DNA from: Mycobacterium persicum
GTDB lineage: Bacteria > Actinomycetota > Actinomycetes > Mycobacteriales > Mycobacteriaceae
DNA: 46,559 nucleotides
Assembly (NCBI RefSeq): GCF_002086675.1
Contig: NZ_MVIF01000035.1
Span: forward strand, 1 to 46,559
Reading direction: 5' to 3'
Shown here piece by piece: positions 8,062-16,599 of this stretch. Below the pieces are notes generated by a model. That model ran no database searches, had not been told where the DNA came from, and saw only the letters and a program-made list of their open reading frames with translations. A program made the position numbers and the translations under genes. The number at the start of each line of letters is the position of its first letter. Position 1 is the stretch's first letter.

Positions 8062-8886
8062 ATGAGCGCATTCGTCCCCGGCCTTCCCCGAAACACCCCG
8101 ACCGACTCCCCGCCGGCGGTCTCTCCGACGACCCCGACGGTGCTCACCTTGACGGGTGAACGGACCATCCCCGACCTGGACGTCGAGAACTACTGGTTCC
8201 GCCGCCACGAGGTCGTCTATCAGCGGCTGGCGCCCCGCTGCGCGGGCCGTGACGTGCTGGAAGCCGGGTGCGGCGAGGGCTACGGCGCCGACCTGATCGC
8301 CACTGTGGCCCGTCGGGTGGTCGCGATCGACTACGACGAGGCCGCCGTGGCACATGTTCGCAGCCGCTATCCCCGGGTCGACGTGATGCAGGCCAACCTG
8401 GCAGAGCTGCCGCTGCCTGACGCGTCGGTGGACGTCGTGGTCAACTTCCAGGTCATCGAGCATCTCTGGGACCAGAGCGGTTTCGTTCGGGAGTGCGCCC
8501 GGGTGCTGCGCCCGTCGGGCCTGTTGATGATGTCCACCCCGAATCGGATCACCTTCTCCCCCGGTCGCGACACCCCGATCAACCCCTTCCACACCCGCGA
8601 GCTCAACGCCGACGAACTCACCGAGTTGCTGGTCAACGGGGGCTTCACCGAGGTGGCCATGTACGGGTTGTTTCATGGGCCGCGGTTGCGCGACATGGAC
8701 GCCCGCCACGGCGGTTCGATCATCGACGCCCAGATCGAGCGGGCGGTCGCCGACGCGCCGTGGCCCGCCGAGCTGGCCGCTGACGTCGCGGCGGTCACCA
8801 CGGACGACTTCGACATGGTGAACCAGGACGACAGCCGCGACATTCACGACAGCCTGGACCTGATCGCAATCGCGGTGCGGCCGTGA
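8062..8886 (+). CDS. SAM-dependent class I methyltransferase of the MGLP cluster (Rv3030 ortholog)
   Basis: 274 aa. Seen: motif I VLEAGCGEGYG (65-75), acidic motif II residue Asp90 in VVAIDYDE, and NFQVIEHLWDQSGFVRECARVL in the motif IV/V region, the Methyltransf_11 pattern. The stop overlaps the GTG of the GH57 gene (GTGA), so the two are coupled. Known: in M. tuberculosis this gene lies beside the glucosyltransferase shown to act in methylglucose lipopolysaccharide synthesis and has been proposed as one of the methyltransferases making the 6-O-methylglucose residues. Its target is inferred from context, not seen. Confidence 0.88.
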   Translation: MSAFVPGLPRNTPTDSPPAVSPTTPTVLTLTGERTIPDLDVENYWFRRHEVVYQRLAPRCAGRDVLEAGCGEGYGADLIATVARRVVAIDYDEAAVAHVRSRYPRVDVMQANLAELPLPDASVDVVVNFQVIEHLWDQSGFVRECARVLRPSGLLMMSTPNRITFSPGRDTPINPFHTRELNADELTELLVNGGFTEVAMYGLFHGPRLRDMDARHGGSIIDAQIERAVADAPWPAELAADVAAVTTDDFDMVNQDDSRDIHDSLDLIAIAVRP

Positions 8887-10463
8887 ACGCACCCGCAAGC
8901 CGGGTGCCCGGAATGTTCACCCTGGTGTTGCACACCCACCTGCCCTGGCTGGCCCACCACGGCCGGTGGCCGGTCGGCGAGGAGTGGCTCTACCAATCCT
9001 GGTCGGCCGCCTACCTGCCGTTGTTTCGGGTGCTGCGGGAGTTGGCCGGCGAAGACCGCAGGGGCTTGATCACTCTGGGCATGACCCCGGTGGTCAACGC
9101 CCAGCTCGACGACCCCTATTGCCTGAGCGGGATGCACCACTGGCTGGCCAACTGGCGCTTGCGCGCCACCGAAGCCACCAGCGTGCGGGGCGCGCCGCGC
9201 TCGAAATCGGCGCACTATCAATCATGCACGCCGGAAGCATTGCGGCCGTTCGGTATTCGCGAGTGCATCGAGGCGGACCAAGCACTTGAGCACTTCGCGA
9301 CGCTGTGGCGTCACGGCGGCAGTCCGCTGCTGCGCGGCTTGATCGACGCCGACGCGGTGGAGCTGCTCGGCGGGCCGCTGGCGCATCCCTTCCAGCCATT
9401 GCTGAATCCCCGGCTGCGCGAGTTCGCGTTACGCGAAGGCTTGGCCGACGCGTGCTTGCGGATGGCGGCACGCCCGACCGGAATCTGGGCGCCCGAATGC
9501 GCCTACGCCCCGGGCCTGGAGCACGACTACGCCGCCGCGGGAGTCAGCCACTTCATGGTGGACGGGCCGTCGCTGCACGGGGACACCGCGCTGGGCCGGC
9601 CGGTCGGCGACACCGACGTGGTGGCGTTCGGGCGTGACCTGCAGGTCAGCTATCGGGTGTGGTCGCCGAAATCCGGTTACCCCGGACACGCGGCGTACCG
9701 CGATTTCCACACCTACGACCATCTGACGGGTCTCAAGCCGGCCCGAGTCACCGGCCGCAATGTGCCCTCGGAGGCCAAGGCGCCCTATGACCCCGAGCGG
9801 GCCGATCGTGCGGTCGACGTTCATGTCGCCGACTTCGTCGACCTGGTGCGCGGGCGGCTGATCGCCGAGTCGGAGCGGATCGGGCGGCCCGCCCACGTCA
9901 TCGCCGCCTTCGACACCGAATTGTTCGGCCATTGGTGGTATGAGGGGCCGACATGGCTGGCGCGGGTGTTGCGGGCGTTGCCGGCCGCCGGGGTGCGAGT
10001 CGGCACGCTGCTCGACGCGCTCGATGACGGGTTCGTCGGCGACCCGGTCGAATTACCGCCCAGCTCTTGGGGTTCCGGCAAAGACTGGCAGGTGTGGAAC
10101 GGCGAGAAGGTGGCCGACCTGGTCCAGCTCAACTCCGAAGTCGTCGACACCGCGTTGACCACCGTCGACAAGGCTTTGGCGCAGACGGCATCGCTGGACG
10201 GGCCGATCCCCCGCGATCATGTCGCCGATCAGATCCTGCGCGAGACGCTGCTGACCGTCTCCAGCGACTGGCCGTTCATGGTGAGCAAGGACTCGGCCGC
10301 CGACTATGCCCGGTATCGCGCGCATCTGCACGCCCATGCGACCCGAGAGATCGCCGGGGCGCTGGCTTCTGGCAGGCGCGACAACGCGCAGCGGCTGGCC
10401 GATGGCTGGAACCGCGCCGACGGTCTGTTCGGCGCTCTTGATGCCCGAAGGCTGCCCCGATGA
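8883..10463 (+). CDS. GH57 alpha-1,4-glucan branching enzyme (Rv3031 ortholog)
   Basis: 526 aa from GTG 8883, overlapping the upstream TGA. Seen: GH57 conserved regions in order: HTHLPW (17-22), LLGGPLAHPFQPLL (161-174), GIWAPECAY (200-208) with nucleophile Glu205, and AAFDTELFGHWWYEG (341-355) with acid/base Asp344, then a C-terminal helical region. Length is typical of actinobacterial GH57 branching enzymes. Known: the family makes alpha-1,6 branches in alpha-1,4-glucans. Inference: it branches the glucan backbone of MGLP made by the next gene. Both catalytic residues are intact. Confidence 0.92.
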   Translation: MNAPASRVPGMFTLVLHTHLPWLAHHGRWPVGEEWLYQSWSAAYLPLFRVLRELAGEDRRGLITLGMTPVVNAQLDDPYCLSGMHHWLANWRLRATEATSVRGAPRSKSAHYQSCTPEALRPFGIRECIEADQALEHFATLWRHGGSPLLRGLIDADAVELLGGPLAHPFQPLLNPRLREFALREGLADACLRMAARPTGIWAPECAYAPGLEHDYAAAGVSHFMVDGPSLHGDTALGRPVGDTDVVAFGRDLQVSYRVWSPKSGYPGHAAYRDFHTYDHLTGLKPARVTGRNVPSEAKAPYDPERADRAVDVHVADFVDLVRGRLIAESERIGRPAHVIAAFDTELFGHWWYEGPTWLARVLRALPAAGVRVGTLLDALDDGFVGDPVELPPSSWGSGKDWQVWNGEKVADLVQLNSEVVDTALTTVDKALAQTASLDGPIPRDHVADQILRETLLTVSSDWPFMVSKDSAADYARYRAHLHAHATREIAGALASGRRDNAQRLADGWNRADGLFGALDARRLPR

Positions 10464-10590
10464 CGGCTTTATCGGGTCCGCCGGGCCGCCGAGACTGCGC
10501 TGGCCGCATCCATCCTGCGCTCAGCGTCTATTCGGGGGTCGAAGCCGCGCTGTGGTTGCAGTTTCGGCGACGGAATGGGGGGCCGTTTCG

Positions 10591-11835
10591 ATGAAAATCC
10601 TGATGGTGTCGTGGGAGTACCCGCCGGTGGTGATCGGCGGGCTCGGCCGCCATGTGCACCATCTGTCGACCGCATTGGCCGCGGCCGGTCACGACGTCGT
10701 CGTGCTGTCCCGCCGGCCCGCCGGCACCGACCCCAGCACCCACCCGTCGTCCGATATGGTCAGCGAAGGGGTGCGGGTGATCGCGGCCGCACAGGATCCG
10801 CACGAATTCAGCTTCGGCAGCGACATGATGGCCTGGACCCTGGCGATGGGTCATGCGATGATCCGGGCCGGCCTGTCGCTCAAGAGGCACGGCACCGACC
10901 GGCCGTGGCGTCCCGACGTCGTGCACGCCCACGACTGGCTGGTGGCGCATCCGGCCATCGCGCTCGCCCAGTTCTACGACGTGCCAATGGTTTCCACAAT
11001 TCACGCGACCGAAGCCGGGCGGCATTCCGGCTGGGTCGCCGGAACGATCAGTCGTCAGGTGCACGCGGTCGAGTCGTGGCTGGTGCGCGAATCCGATTCG
11101 ATCATCACGTGTTCGGCGTCGATGAGCGACGAGATCACCGAGCTCTTCGGTCCGGGCCTGGCTGAAACCACGGTGATCCGCAACGGTATTGACGCGGCGC
11201 GCTGGCCATTCGCGGTCCGACGCGCGCGCACCGGGGCGCCCGAGCTACTGTACGTCGGCCGGCTGGAATACGAGAAGGGTGTGCACGACGCCATCGCCGC
11301 GCTGCCGCGGATCAGGCGAGCCCACCCGGGTACCACCCTGACTATCGCCGGCGAAGGCACCCAACGGGATTGGCTGGTCGAGCAGGCCCGTAAGCACCGG
11401 GTACTCAAGGCAACCACGTTCGTCGGACACCTCGACCACACCGAACTATTGGCGGTGTTACACCGAGCGGACGCGGCGGTATTCCCCAGCCACTATGAGC
11501 CGTTCGGGCTGGTCGCCTTGGAAGCCGCCGCCGCCGGCGCCCCGCTGGTGACGTCGAACATCGGCGGCCTGGGCGAAGCGGTGATCAACGGGGTGACCGG
11601 GATATCGTGTCCGCCCCGCGATGTGGCGGGGCTGGCCGCCGCGGTGTCCGCGGTGCTCGCCGACCCGGCCGCCGCGCAGCAGCGGGCCCGCGCCGCCCGC
11701 GACCGGCTCACCTCCGACTTCGATTGGCGGACAGTCGCCGAAGAGACCGCTCAGGTGTATCTGGCGGCCAAACGCCGCGAACGGCAGCCACTGCCCCGGC
11801 TGCCGATCGCCGAGCACGCCCTGCCGGACCGCTAG
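10591..11835 (+). CDS. Alpha-1,4-glucosyltransferase of MGLP/glycogen synthesis (Rv3032 ortholog)
   Basis: 414 aa from ATG 10591. Upstream in-frame starts extend into the GH57 gene and would give a length unlike the family. Seen: N-terminal MKILMVSWEYPPVVIGGLGRH with the glycogen-synthase-like GGLG loop, GRLEYEKG (223-230), and the E-x7-E retaining motif EPFGLVALE (Glu303 and Glu311), a GT-B fold of the GT4 type. Known: Rv3032 elongates the alpha-1,4-glucan of methylglucose lipopolysaccharide and contributes to glycogen. It follows GH57 by 127 bp in the same direction. Its TAG and the opposing SDR TAG overlap (CTAG), so the two transcripts converge with no spacer. Confidence 0.94.
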   Translation: MKILMVSWEYPPVVIGGLGRHVHHLSTALAAAGHDVVVLSRRPAGTDPSTHPSSDMVSEGVRVIAAAQDPHEFSFGSDMMAWTLAMGHAMIRAGLSLKRHGTDRPWRPDVVHAHDWLVAHPAIALAQFYDVPMVSTIHATEAGRHSGWVAGTISRQVHAVESWLVRESDSIITCSASMSDEITELFGPGLAETTVIRNGIDAARWPFAVRRARTGAPELLYVGRLEYEKGVHDAIAALPRIRRAHPGTTLTIAGEGTQRDWLVEQARKHRVLKATTFVGHLDHTELLAVLHRADAAVFPSHYEPFGLVALEAAAAGAPLVTSNIGGLGEAVINGVTGISCPPRDVAGLAAAVSAVLADPAAAQQRARAARDRLTSDFDWRTVAEETAQVYLAAKRRERQPLPRLPIAEHALPDR

Positions 11836-12806
11836 TCCACACCATCCAGGCCGATCGCTGTCGCGCAATACCGCCACAGCACATCGCGATCGCGGTCACT
11901 GGAACGGGTCCAGGGCAGGTAATGCTCGGGTCGGAGCCGGCGATCGTGCCAAAAGGTGCCGGTCGGTGGTGCGGGACTGGTCGCGGCGAGCCACACGGCG
12001 GTGTCGGCGCCCTCCTCCAGGGTGCGCAGCAGCGGCCCGGTGACGGCGCGAAAACCCGGAAGTGACGACGCAACGCCCGGAGTATCGGCCCAACCCGGAT
12101 GCATGGAATACACGCGGATGTGCCGGTCGGCCCAGCGGCGGGCCAGGATCGGGGTGAATGCCACCTGCATCCGTTTGGTGCGGGCATACGCGACGGCGCC
12201 ACGGTAGCGACCGATGCGATATTCGGGGTCCTCGACGGGCAGCGACTGGGTATACATCCCGCCGGAGGACATCAGGATCACCCGCGGGTCGTCGGAGGCA
12301 GCCAGCATCGGAGCCAGCAGCTCGGTCAGCAGTATCGGCCCCAAAACATGTGTGGCCAAAGTGATTTCGTGGCCATCGGCGGTCTCGTCGCGGGTCGCGG
12401 GCAGCAATCCGGCGTTGTGGATCAGCACGTCCAGCCGCGACACCCGGGTGCGCAGGTCGGCGGCGAAGGTGCGGACGGCGTCCAGGTCGGAGACGTCGCA
12501 CACCTCCACCCGCACGTCGGCGCCCGATTCGGCGACGATCTCGTCGCGGGCCCGCTCACCGTTCTCGCGGTCGCGAACGGTCAGCAGTACGGTCGCGTCC
12601 AGCCCGGCCAGACCCGCGGCGACGGCCTTGCCCAGGCCGCGATTGGCGCCGGTGACCAGCGCGGTGCGGCCCCGCAGCGCACCCGGCGGCGGGTCACCGG
12701 ACCAGCCCGATCGGCGAAGCCGATAGCCGATGCGGGTGTAACCGGGCACGATCGTCCGGTCGAGGGCCGTGTCGAGCAGCGGGCGCAGCCGGCCGAAAAC
12801 GCTCAT
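11832..12806 (-). CDS. Short-chain dehydrogenase/reductase (DHRS12-like)
   Basis: 324 aa. Seen: a ~45-residue N-terminal extension, cofactor motif TGANRGLG (52-59), NAG (131-133), Ser180/181 and active-site YARTK (Tyr207, Lys211). A basic residue in TVRDRENGE after the second strand suggests NADP(H). Known: SDR oxidoreductases of this type act on carbonyls of lipids or retinoid-like molecules; the substrate is not readable. It lies 16 bp downstream of the catalase-like hypothetical gene in the same direction, so the two probably share a transcript. I recall no counterpart at this place in M. tuberculosis. Confidence 0.85.
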   Translation of the reverse strand: MSVFGRLRPLLDTALDRTIVPGYTRIGYRLRRSGWSGDPPPGALRGRTALVTGANRGLGKAVAAGLAGLDATVLLTVRDRENGERARDEIVAESGADVRVEVCDVSDLDAVRTFAADLRTRVSRLDVLIHNAGLLPATRDETADGHEITLATHVLGPILLTELLAPMLAASDDPRVILMSSGGMYTQSLPVEDPEYRIGRYRGAVAYARTKRMQVAFTPILARRWADRHIRVYSMHPGWADTPGVASSLPGFRAVTGPLLRTLEEGADTAVWLAATSPAPPTGTFWHDRRLRPEHYLPWTRSSDRDRDVLWRYCATAIGLDGVD

Positions 12807-12822
12807 ACCGCCCCATACTTCC

Positions 12823-13536
12823 CTATCCCCCGTGGCAGCGGCACCCGCCGGCGGCTGCGCCGGCATGTCGGCCGTCACGGCTTCGCGCGTAGGCACGGCC
12901 CCGTAGGTCCGCCAGCCATCCCGGAAACAGCCGCAACCCGGGCACGGTGTTGACCACCGGATCGAACGACACGTCGTTACCCGGGCCCGGACTGGCGACA
13001 CTGGTCAGCCTCAGGTGCGCCACCTTCTCGAAATTGGCTCTGCCGCAAGCTTGGTCGAGGGCCAGTTCGACGCCACCGTCGTTGATTCGTTCCCGAACAT
13101 CGCCGAGAGACAGGCCGAATCCATTGATATCGGTCAGTATTCGCGCTCGTAGCCACCAGTACTTTGCCCGGTAGCGCAACGGCATGAGGGTGGTCATGGG
13201 TGGGCCCGTCCACGATGTGACCGGCCGCAGCGCCAGCGCCCGGCTCAGGACACCAGATCCCGCGGAGACCAACAGGATGTCCCACGGTGTCGCGTCGACC
13301 CGCGGGGGCGCGACCCGCAGCGCCAGCCCGATGAAGTCGGGCAGGGACCCGGGCGTGCCGCCTGCTTTTGACACCCTGACCACGACGTCGGACGACGGCA
13401 CCGGAAGCCCGGTGGACGCCGGCGCAACGCGTTCGATCGAACCTGACGCGATGACGCCGACCGGGTGGAAGATTCGACTACCGCGGATCGCGGATCCCCA
13501 CTGAAAAGGCCGAGCGACGAAGTCGGAAACAGTCAT
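12823..13536 (-). CDS. Conserved hypothetical protein, possibly a degenerate catalase-like fold
   Basis: 237 aa. Not firmly recognised. Seen: GVIASGSIERVAP, then VVVRVSKAGGTPGSLPDFIGLALRV and WDILLVS. This spacing resembles the heme-catalase-like core (GxxRGxF, then VRFSNGxG with PDxRGMAIK, then QDFLM). Odd: the catalytic His expected just before the first motif, and the basic residues, are absent, so catalase chemistry is unlikely. The last 25 residues are Ala/Gly/Arg-rich and may be low-value sequence. Context: upstream of and co-directional with the SDR, 16 bp apart. Inference: the two act together on an oxidised lipid or bind a lipid/heme ligand. The fold call is tentative; the gene call is solid. 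Confidence 0.6.
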   Translation of the reverse strand: MTVSDFVARPFQWGSAIRGSRIFHPVGVIASGSIERVAPASTGLPVPSSDVVVRVSKAGGTPGSLPDFIGLALRVAPPRVDATPWDILLVSAGSGVLSRALALRPVTSWTGPPMTTLMPLRYRAKYWWLRARILTDINGFGLSLGDVRERINDGGVELALDQACGRANFEKVAHLRLTSVASPGPGNDVSFDPVVNTVPGLRLFPGWLADLRGRAYARSRDGRHAGAAAGGCRCHGG

Positions 13537-13643
13537 CCGCGCCGGGTTCCCCTTCTCGGGATTGCGAAACCAGCACTCGGGGCCGGCCGGTCATCGTTGC
13601 CGCGCAGCTACTTTCGGGTCTGTCCCGGTTCGAACTGGGTCGT

Positions 13644-14348
13644 TCACCGGCCGATGGTGTGTCCCAAGGGCGGCTGTATCGGGCCAGCCGACCGTGCGTC
13701 GATGTAGAGCTGCCGCATGACCGCCTGCCAGGACTGGGCCCACAGCGTCGAGCCGCGCGCCCCGTCGAGCAGTCCGACAATGACGGCGCGGTTGTCGTCG
13801 GTCAGTGTATATACCGGCCCGCCCAGCTCGCGCTGGTCTGCGGTCATGTCGGCAATGGCAAACCCGTCGTTACCGACCGAGCTGACCCGGCCGCAGACGT
13901 GCCCGGAGGATATTCCGCCATGGCACACCGGCAGCGCCGGTTGCACGCTGAATCCCGGGATGGACTGCAGTTGACGGCCGCCGGGCAACAGCTCTGAGGC
14001 GATCACCTCGGGTGCCAGTGTGATGACTTCGTATTCGACGCCCGCTGCGGAGTCGGCTGCCGCGGGTTCGTTGACGGTGTCGCGCCGGGCGAGCATCACG
14101 CTACCGACCACGTTCCCTTTACTGTCGGTCACGGTGGCCCCCTCGTCGCAGCGGCCGGCGCTCACCGCGATCCGCAGCCGCGGTTCGACGAACCCCACCG
14201 TGCACACCACGGCGCCCTGATGAATTTCCATGCCCGGAAATACCGTGACACCGGGTTTGGCCGCAGCGGGCGCCGGTGTACTGAGCACCACCAACGCGAT
14301 CGCTATAGCTACCGCGGAATGGCGAAATCCGTACCACACGGTTTCCAT
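13644..14348 (-). CDS. Secreted trypsin-fold pseudoprotease (Rv1815-like, catalytic His and Ser lost)
   Basis: 234 aa from ATG 14348. Longer in-frame starts are rejected because this one opens directly onto a signal peptide, with hydrophobic core AVAIAIALVVLSTPAPAAA cleaved near residue 30. Seen: FPGMEIHQG, Cys49/Cys67 and Cys142/Cys152 likely disulphides, and the chymotrypsin-like layout of the mycobacterial Rv1815 family. Odd: the His box, normally TAGHC, reads SAGRC (Arg66), and the Ser box, normally GDSGGP, reads RELGGP (Leu175). Two of the three catalytic residues are replaced while the fold-defining Gly and Cys residues remain. Inference: an exported, intact, non-catalytic binding protein rather than a decaying gene, because the frame and disulphides are kept. 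Confidence 0.78.
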   Translation of the reverse strand: METVWYGFRHSAVAIAIALVVLSTPAPAAAKPGVTVFPGMEIHQGAVVCTVGFVEPRLRIAVSAGRCDEGATVTDSKGNVVGSVMLARRDTVNEPAAADSAAGVEYEVITLAPEVIASELLPGGRQLQSIPGFSVQPALPVCHGGISSGHVCGRVSSVGNDGFAIADMTADQRELGGPVYTLTDDNRAVIVGLLDGARGSTLWAQSWQAVMRQLYIDARSAGPIQPPLGHTIGR

Positions 14349-14807
14349 TTGGCCGCTACCATTCCTCGTCTCCACAAGGGCAACTTCCGCAACCGTCAAT
14401 TCCAGGCTGTACAAGCCGCCTAGCGGGCTCAGATTACCCCTTTTCCGGCGCGGTGAAACCCAAATATCGCAGAAACACCAGGGCGGTGGCGAGTACATTT
14501 TCCGGCGGCGATCTGGTCGCAGAGCGGTCGGTTACGGGCCCGCGGTCGAAGGTCAACAGGCGAAGTGGTTAGGGGGGCAGTAGCCGAAAAGCGAAGACTC
14601 GGCGTGGTTGCCCGACCTCGGTGGCTCTGCCGAAATCTGTTGTGCCGCTGGCATTTAATCGCTGCCCCGGGCTTCGCGTCGGGTCCGCCTACGGCCACCG
14701 CGTCGCGGCTGCCGGCATTAGGCTTTTCGACGAGGTTGAGTTCACAGCTGACCACCGCGGGGGCGGTGTCCCAAAGGCTGTAGCTCCCGCGCCCACCACC
14801 ACACTCG
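14349..14807. other. 459-bp divergent intergenic region, no gene seen
   Basis: Lies between the divergent pseudoprotease and STAS genes. Short open frames on both strands lack starts with ribosome sites and show no family resemblance. It must hold both promoters, but I cannot point to a convincing -10/-35 pair or dyad. Confidence 0.5.
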
Positions 14808-15317
14808 ATGGGCTCGAAGAATATGACTGCTTTAGGGGCTATCAGCCCACCAGAACAACCCCGCTGCCGCTATGTGGTCGACTGCGCAGGGGCACGACTG
14901 TGCGTTTACGCGCGCAGCCTGGCCACCATTGCGCGCATCGACGGAGAGATCGACGCTTCGAACGCCGAGCGCATTGCCCACGAAATTCGGCGCTTCGCGC
15001 GGGTGAAGGCGCCGTTGATACTCGATCTGAGCCACCTCGAGTTCCTCAGCGTTGACGGTTTTCGGGCTCTTTTGGTGCTCAACGACGAACACCACAAAGC
15101 CGGCCTGCACTGCAGCGTGATCGCGGGTCCTGCGATGCGTCCGCTACTGCGGATTGTCATCAATCACGGTCTGCCTGTTGCCGATTCGGTTGCCGAGGCT
15201 CTGCAGTTGATCGAGGACGTCATCCGCTCGCGCCGTCAGTTCCTTGCCGGACTGGTCAAACAACGCGAACCGCAGCGCCAAACCCCGCTCGCGCAAGTCT
15301 CCGGAGATCGTCGCTAG
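14808..15317 (+). CDS. STAS-domain protein, anti-sigma-factor-antagonist-like
   Basis: 169 aa from ATG 14808. An ATG at 14823, with GAAGAA just upstream, is an equally good start (164 aa). Seen: ATIARIDGEIDASNAERIAHEI, then LILDLSHLEFLSVDGFRALL, the STAS beta-strand and loop with DLSxLxF, then CSVIAGPAMRPLLRIV. Odd: the loop that in SpoIIAA/RsbV carries the phospho-acceptor Ser (DSxG) reads SVDG, so the usual phosphorylated Ser is missing and an Asp lies beside the Gly. Known: STAS antagonists bind anti-sigma factors of the SigF/SigB type. Inference: a constitutively active or ligand-controlled antagonist. No anti-sigma or sigma gene adjoins it. Confidence 0.75.
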   Translation: MGSKNMTALGAISPPEQPRCRYVVDCAGARLCVYARSLATIARIDGEIDASNAERIAHEIRRFARVKAPLILDLSHLEFLSVDGFRALLVLNDEHHKAGLHCSVIAGPAMRPLLRIVINHGLPVADSVAEALQLIEDVIRSRRQFLAGLVKQREPQRQTPLAQVSGDRR

Positions 15318-15332
15318 AACTGCCCGCGGCGG

Positions 15333-15983
15333 TCACCGCCTCGTCACCGGTACGGCAACTTCGTTGCGGCGCAAGCATGGCAGCGTCCACGGTGGGTCAT
15401 AAAACCACGCCACCGGAGCACCGGCCGGCGCGTACTCGGTGCCGTCGAGCAGCCCGAGCAATTCGTCGGTGTGTGCGGCGACGGCGCCGGGTCCGCGGTC
15501 ACCGCTGAAACGCAGCACGGCATAATCCTGCGCCGGTACCGAGACGAGTTCGACGGATTCGTCGTCCGGCGTGGGTAGGGTATCCAGCCTCCATTTAGCC
15601 GGCATGAAAAACCGGATCACCCAGGCGCCGTCGCCGCCCGCTTGCTGTGCTACCGGGCCCGTCATGGCGATGCGCATTCCCGGGCCGGCTGCTCCGCCGG
15701 CCCGTTGCTGACTGACCGGAGCCGTCATCGCGATTTTCGAATTCGCATGATTCGCACCGAAGATGTAGCCCGCCAGTGCACGGAATCCGCGATTGCGGGC
15801 ACCTTCCTCGGTATCGGCGACGACGACTTCGGCCGCGATTCGTGGGCCGTAGCGGCGGATCTGAAGTCCGCCGTGGAGCTGCTCTACGGTATGGGGCGGT
15901 TTCTCGGTCCCGACCCGCACCCCGACGACCGAGCCGGCCGCCTCGACGACCTGGGTCAGCAGTGGCGCGACACATCCCAGCAT
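15333..15983 (-). CDS. SOUL-family heme/porphyrin-binding protein
   Basis: 216 aa. Seen: the SOUL/HEBP pattern: HGGLQIRRYGPRIAAEVVV, GFRALAGYIFGANHANSKIAMTAPV, then a central block with WVIRFFMPAKW and a C-terminal AWFYDPPWTLPCLRRNEVAVPV. The N-terminus (about 1-22) is hydrophobic and may be a signal or membrane anchor. Known: SOUL proteins bind heme or other tetrapyrroles. It converges on the STAS gene with a 15-bp gap and is divergent from the 16204 gene. Inference: tetrapyrrole storage or scavenging. A TspO-type porphyrin-binding protein lies about 4 kb away. Confidence 0.85.
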   Translation of the reverse strand: MLGCVAPLLTQVVEAAGSVVGVRVGTEKPPHTVEQLHGGLQIRRYGPRIAAEVVVADTEEGARNRGFRALAGYIFGANHANSKIAMTAPVSQQRAGGAAGPGMRIAMTGPVAQQAGGDGAWVIRFFMPAKWRLDTLPTPDDESVELVSVPAQDYAVLRFSGDRGPGAVAAHTDELLGLLDGTEYAPAGAPVAWFYDPPWTLPCLRRNEVAVPVTRR

Positions 15984-16203
15984 GCTGCGGACCTACCTTT
16001 CGTGTGCTTCACGGCCTAACGGCGCGGACCAGCCCGACGTGTCGGCTCTGAAAATATCGAATGGCAGTCTCTTTTTCCGCAGCAATCCTATTTTCCGGCA
16101 AAACGCCGCGCACCGCGCCGGAGCCGGTGTAGACCACGATGCGACGGCCAGTAGCCTCGGTACGAACAGCGGTGGCGCGAAGGCGCAAGACGGGAGCCGG
16201 GCA

Positions 16204-16599
16204 ATGAAACCGCAGAACCGGGGACAACACTTTCCCTATCGCTACGATCCTCGCCTTGCCGCGATGTGGCTTCCGTTTCGGTGGCCGGGACGCCAGGGCG
16301 TGACGCTGACGGACGACGGCCGTTTTCTGGCTCGCTACGGGCCATTTCGTGTCGAAGCGCCGTTGTCGAGCGTCCGCGACGCGCATATCACCGGTCCGTA
16401 TCGATGGTGGACCGCGGTCGGCCCCCGGCTGTCGATGGTCGATGACGGACTCACCTTCGGCACGAACGCGCGGGCCGGGGTGTGCGTCCACTTCGAACCG
16501 CCTGTTCACCGGGTGCTGGGACTGCGCGACCACTCGGCCTTGACGGTGACCGTCGCAGACCCTGAAGGGCTGGTGGCCGCGCTCAAGGGCATTCGGTAG
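16204..16599 (+). CDS. Conserved hypothetical protein (Trp-rich, PH-like)
   Basis: 131 aa from ATG 16204. Not recognised by name. Seen: MWLPFRWPGRQGVTLTDDG, GPFRVEAPLSSVRDAHITGPYRWWTAVGPRLS, FGTNARAGVCVHF, and a C-terminal ALTVTVADPEGLVAALKGI. This reads as an all-beta domain followed by a helix, like short actinobacterial PH-like proteins. No signal peptide or membrane span. Its stop overlaps the end of the convergent 16583-16954 gene by 17 bp. Good codon periodicity supports it as real; the function is unknown. Confidence 0.65.
   Translation: MKPQNRGQHFPYRYDPRLAAMWLPFRWPGRQGVTLTDDGRFLARYGPFRVEAPLSSVRDAHITGPYRWWTAVGPRLSMVDDGLTFGTNARAGVCVHFEPPVHRVLGLRDHSALTVTVADPEGLVAALKGIR

Noticed and set aside
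10306..10590. Longer start for the glucosyltransferase
   Set aside because: It overlaps GH57 in another frame and lacks family sequence; ATG 10591 begins MKILMVSWEYPP, the known start.
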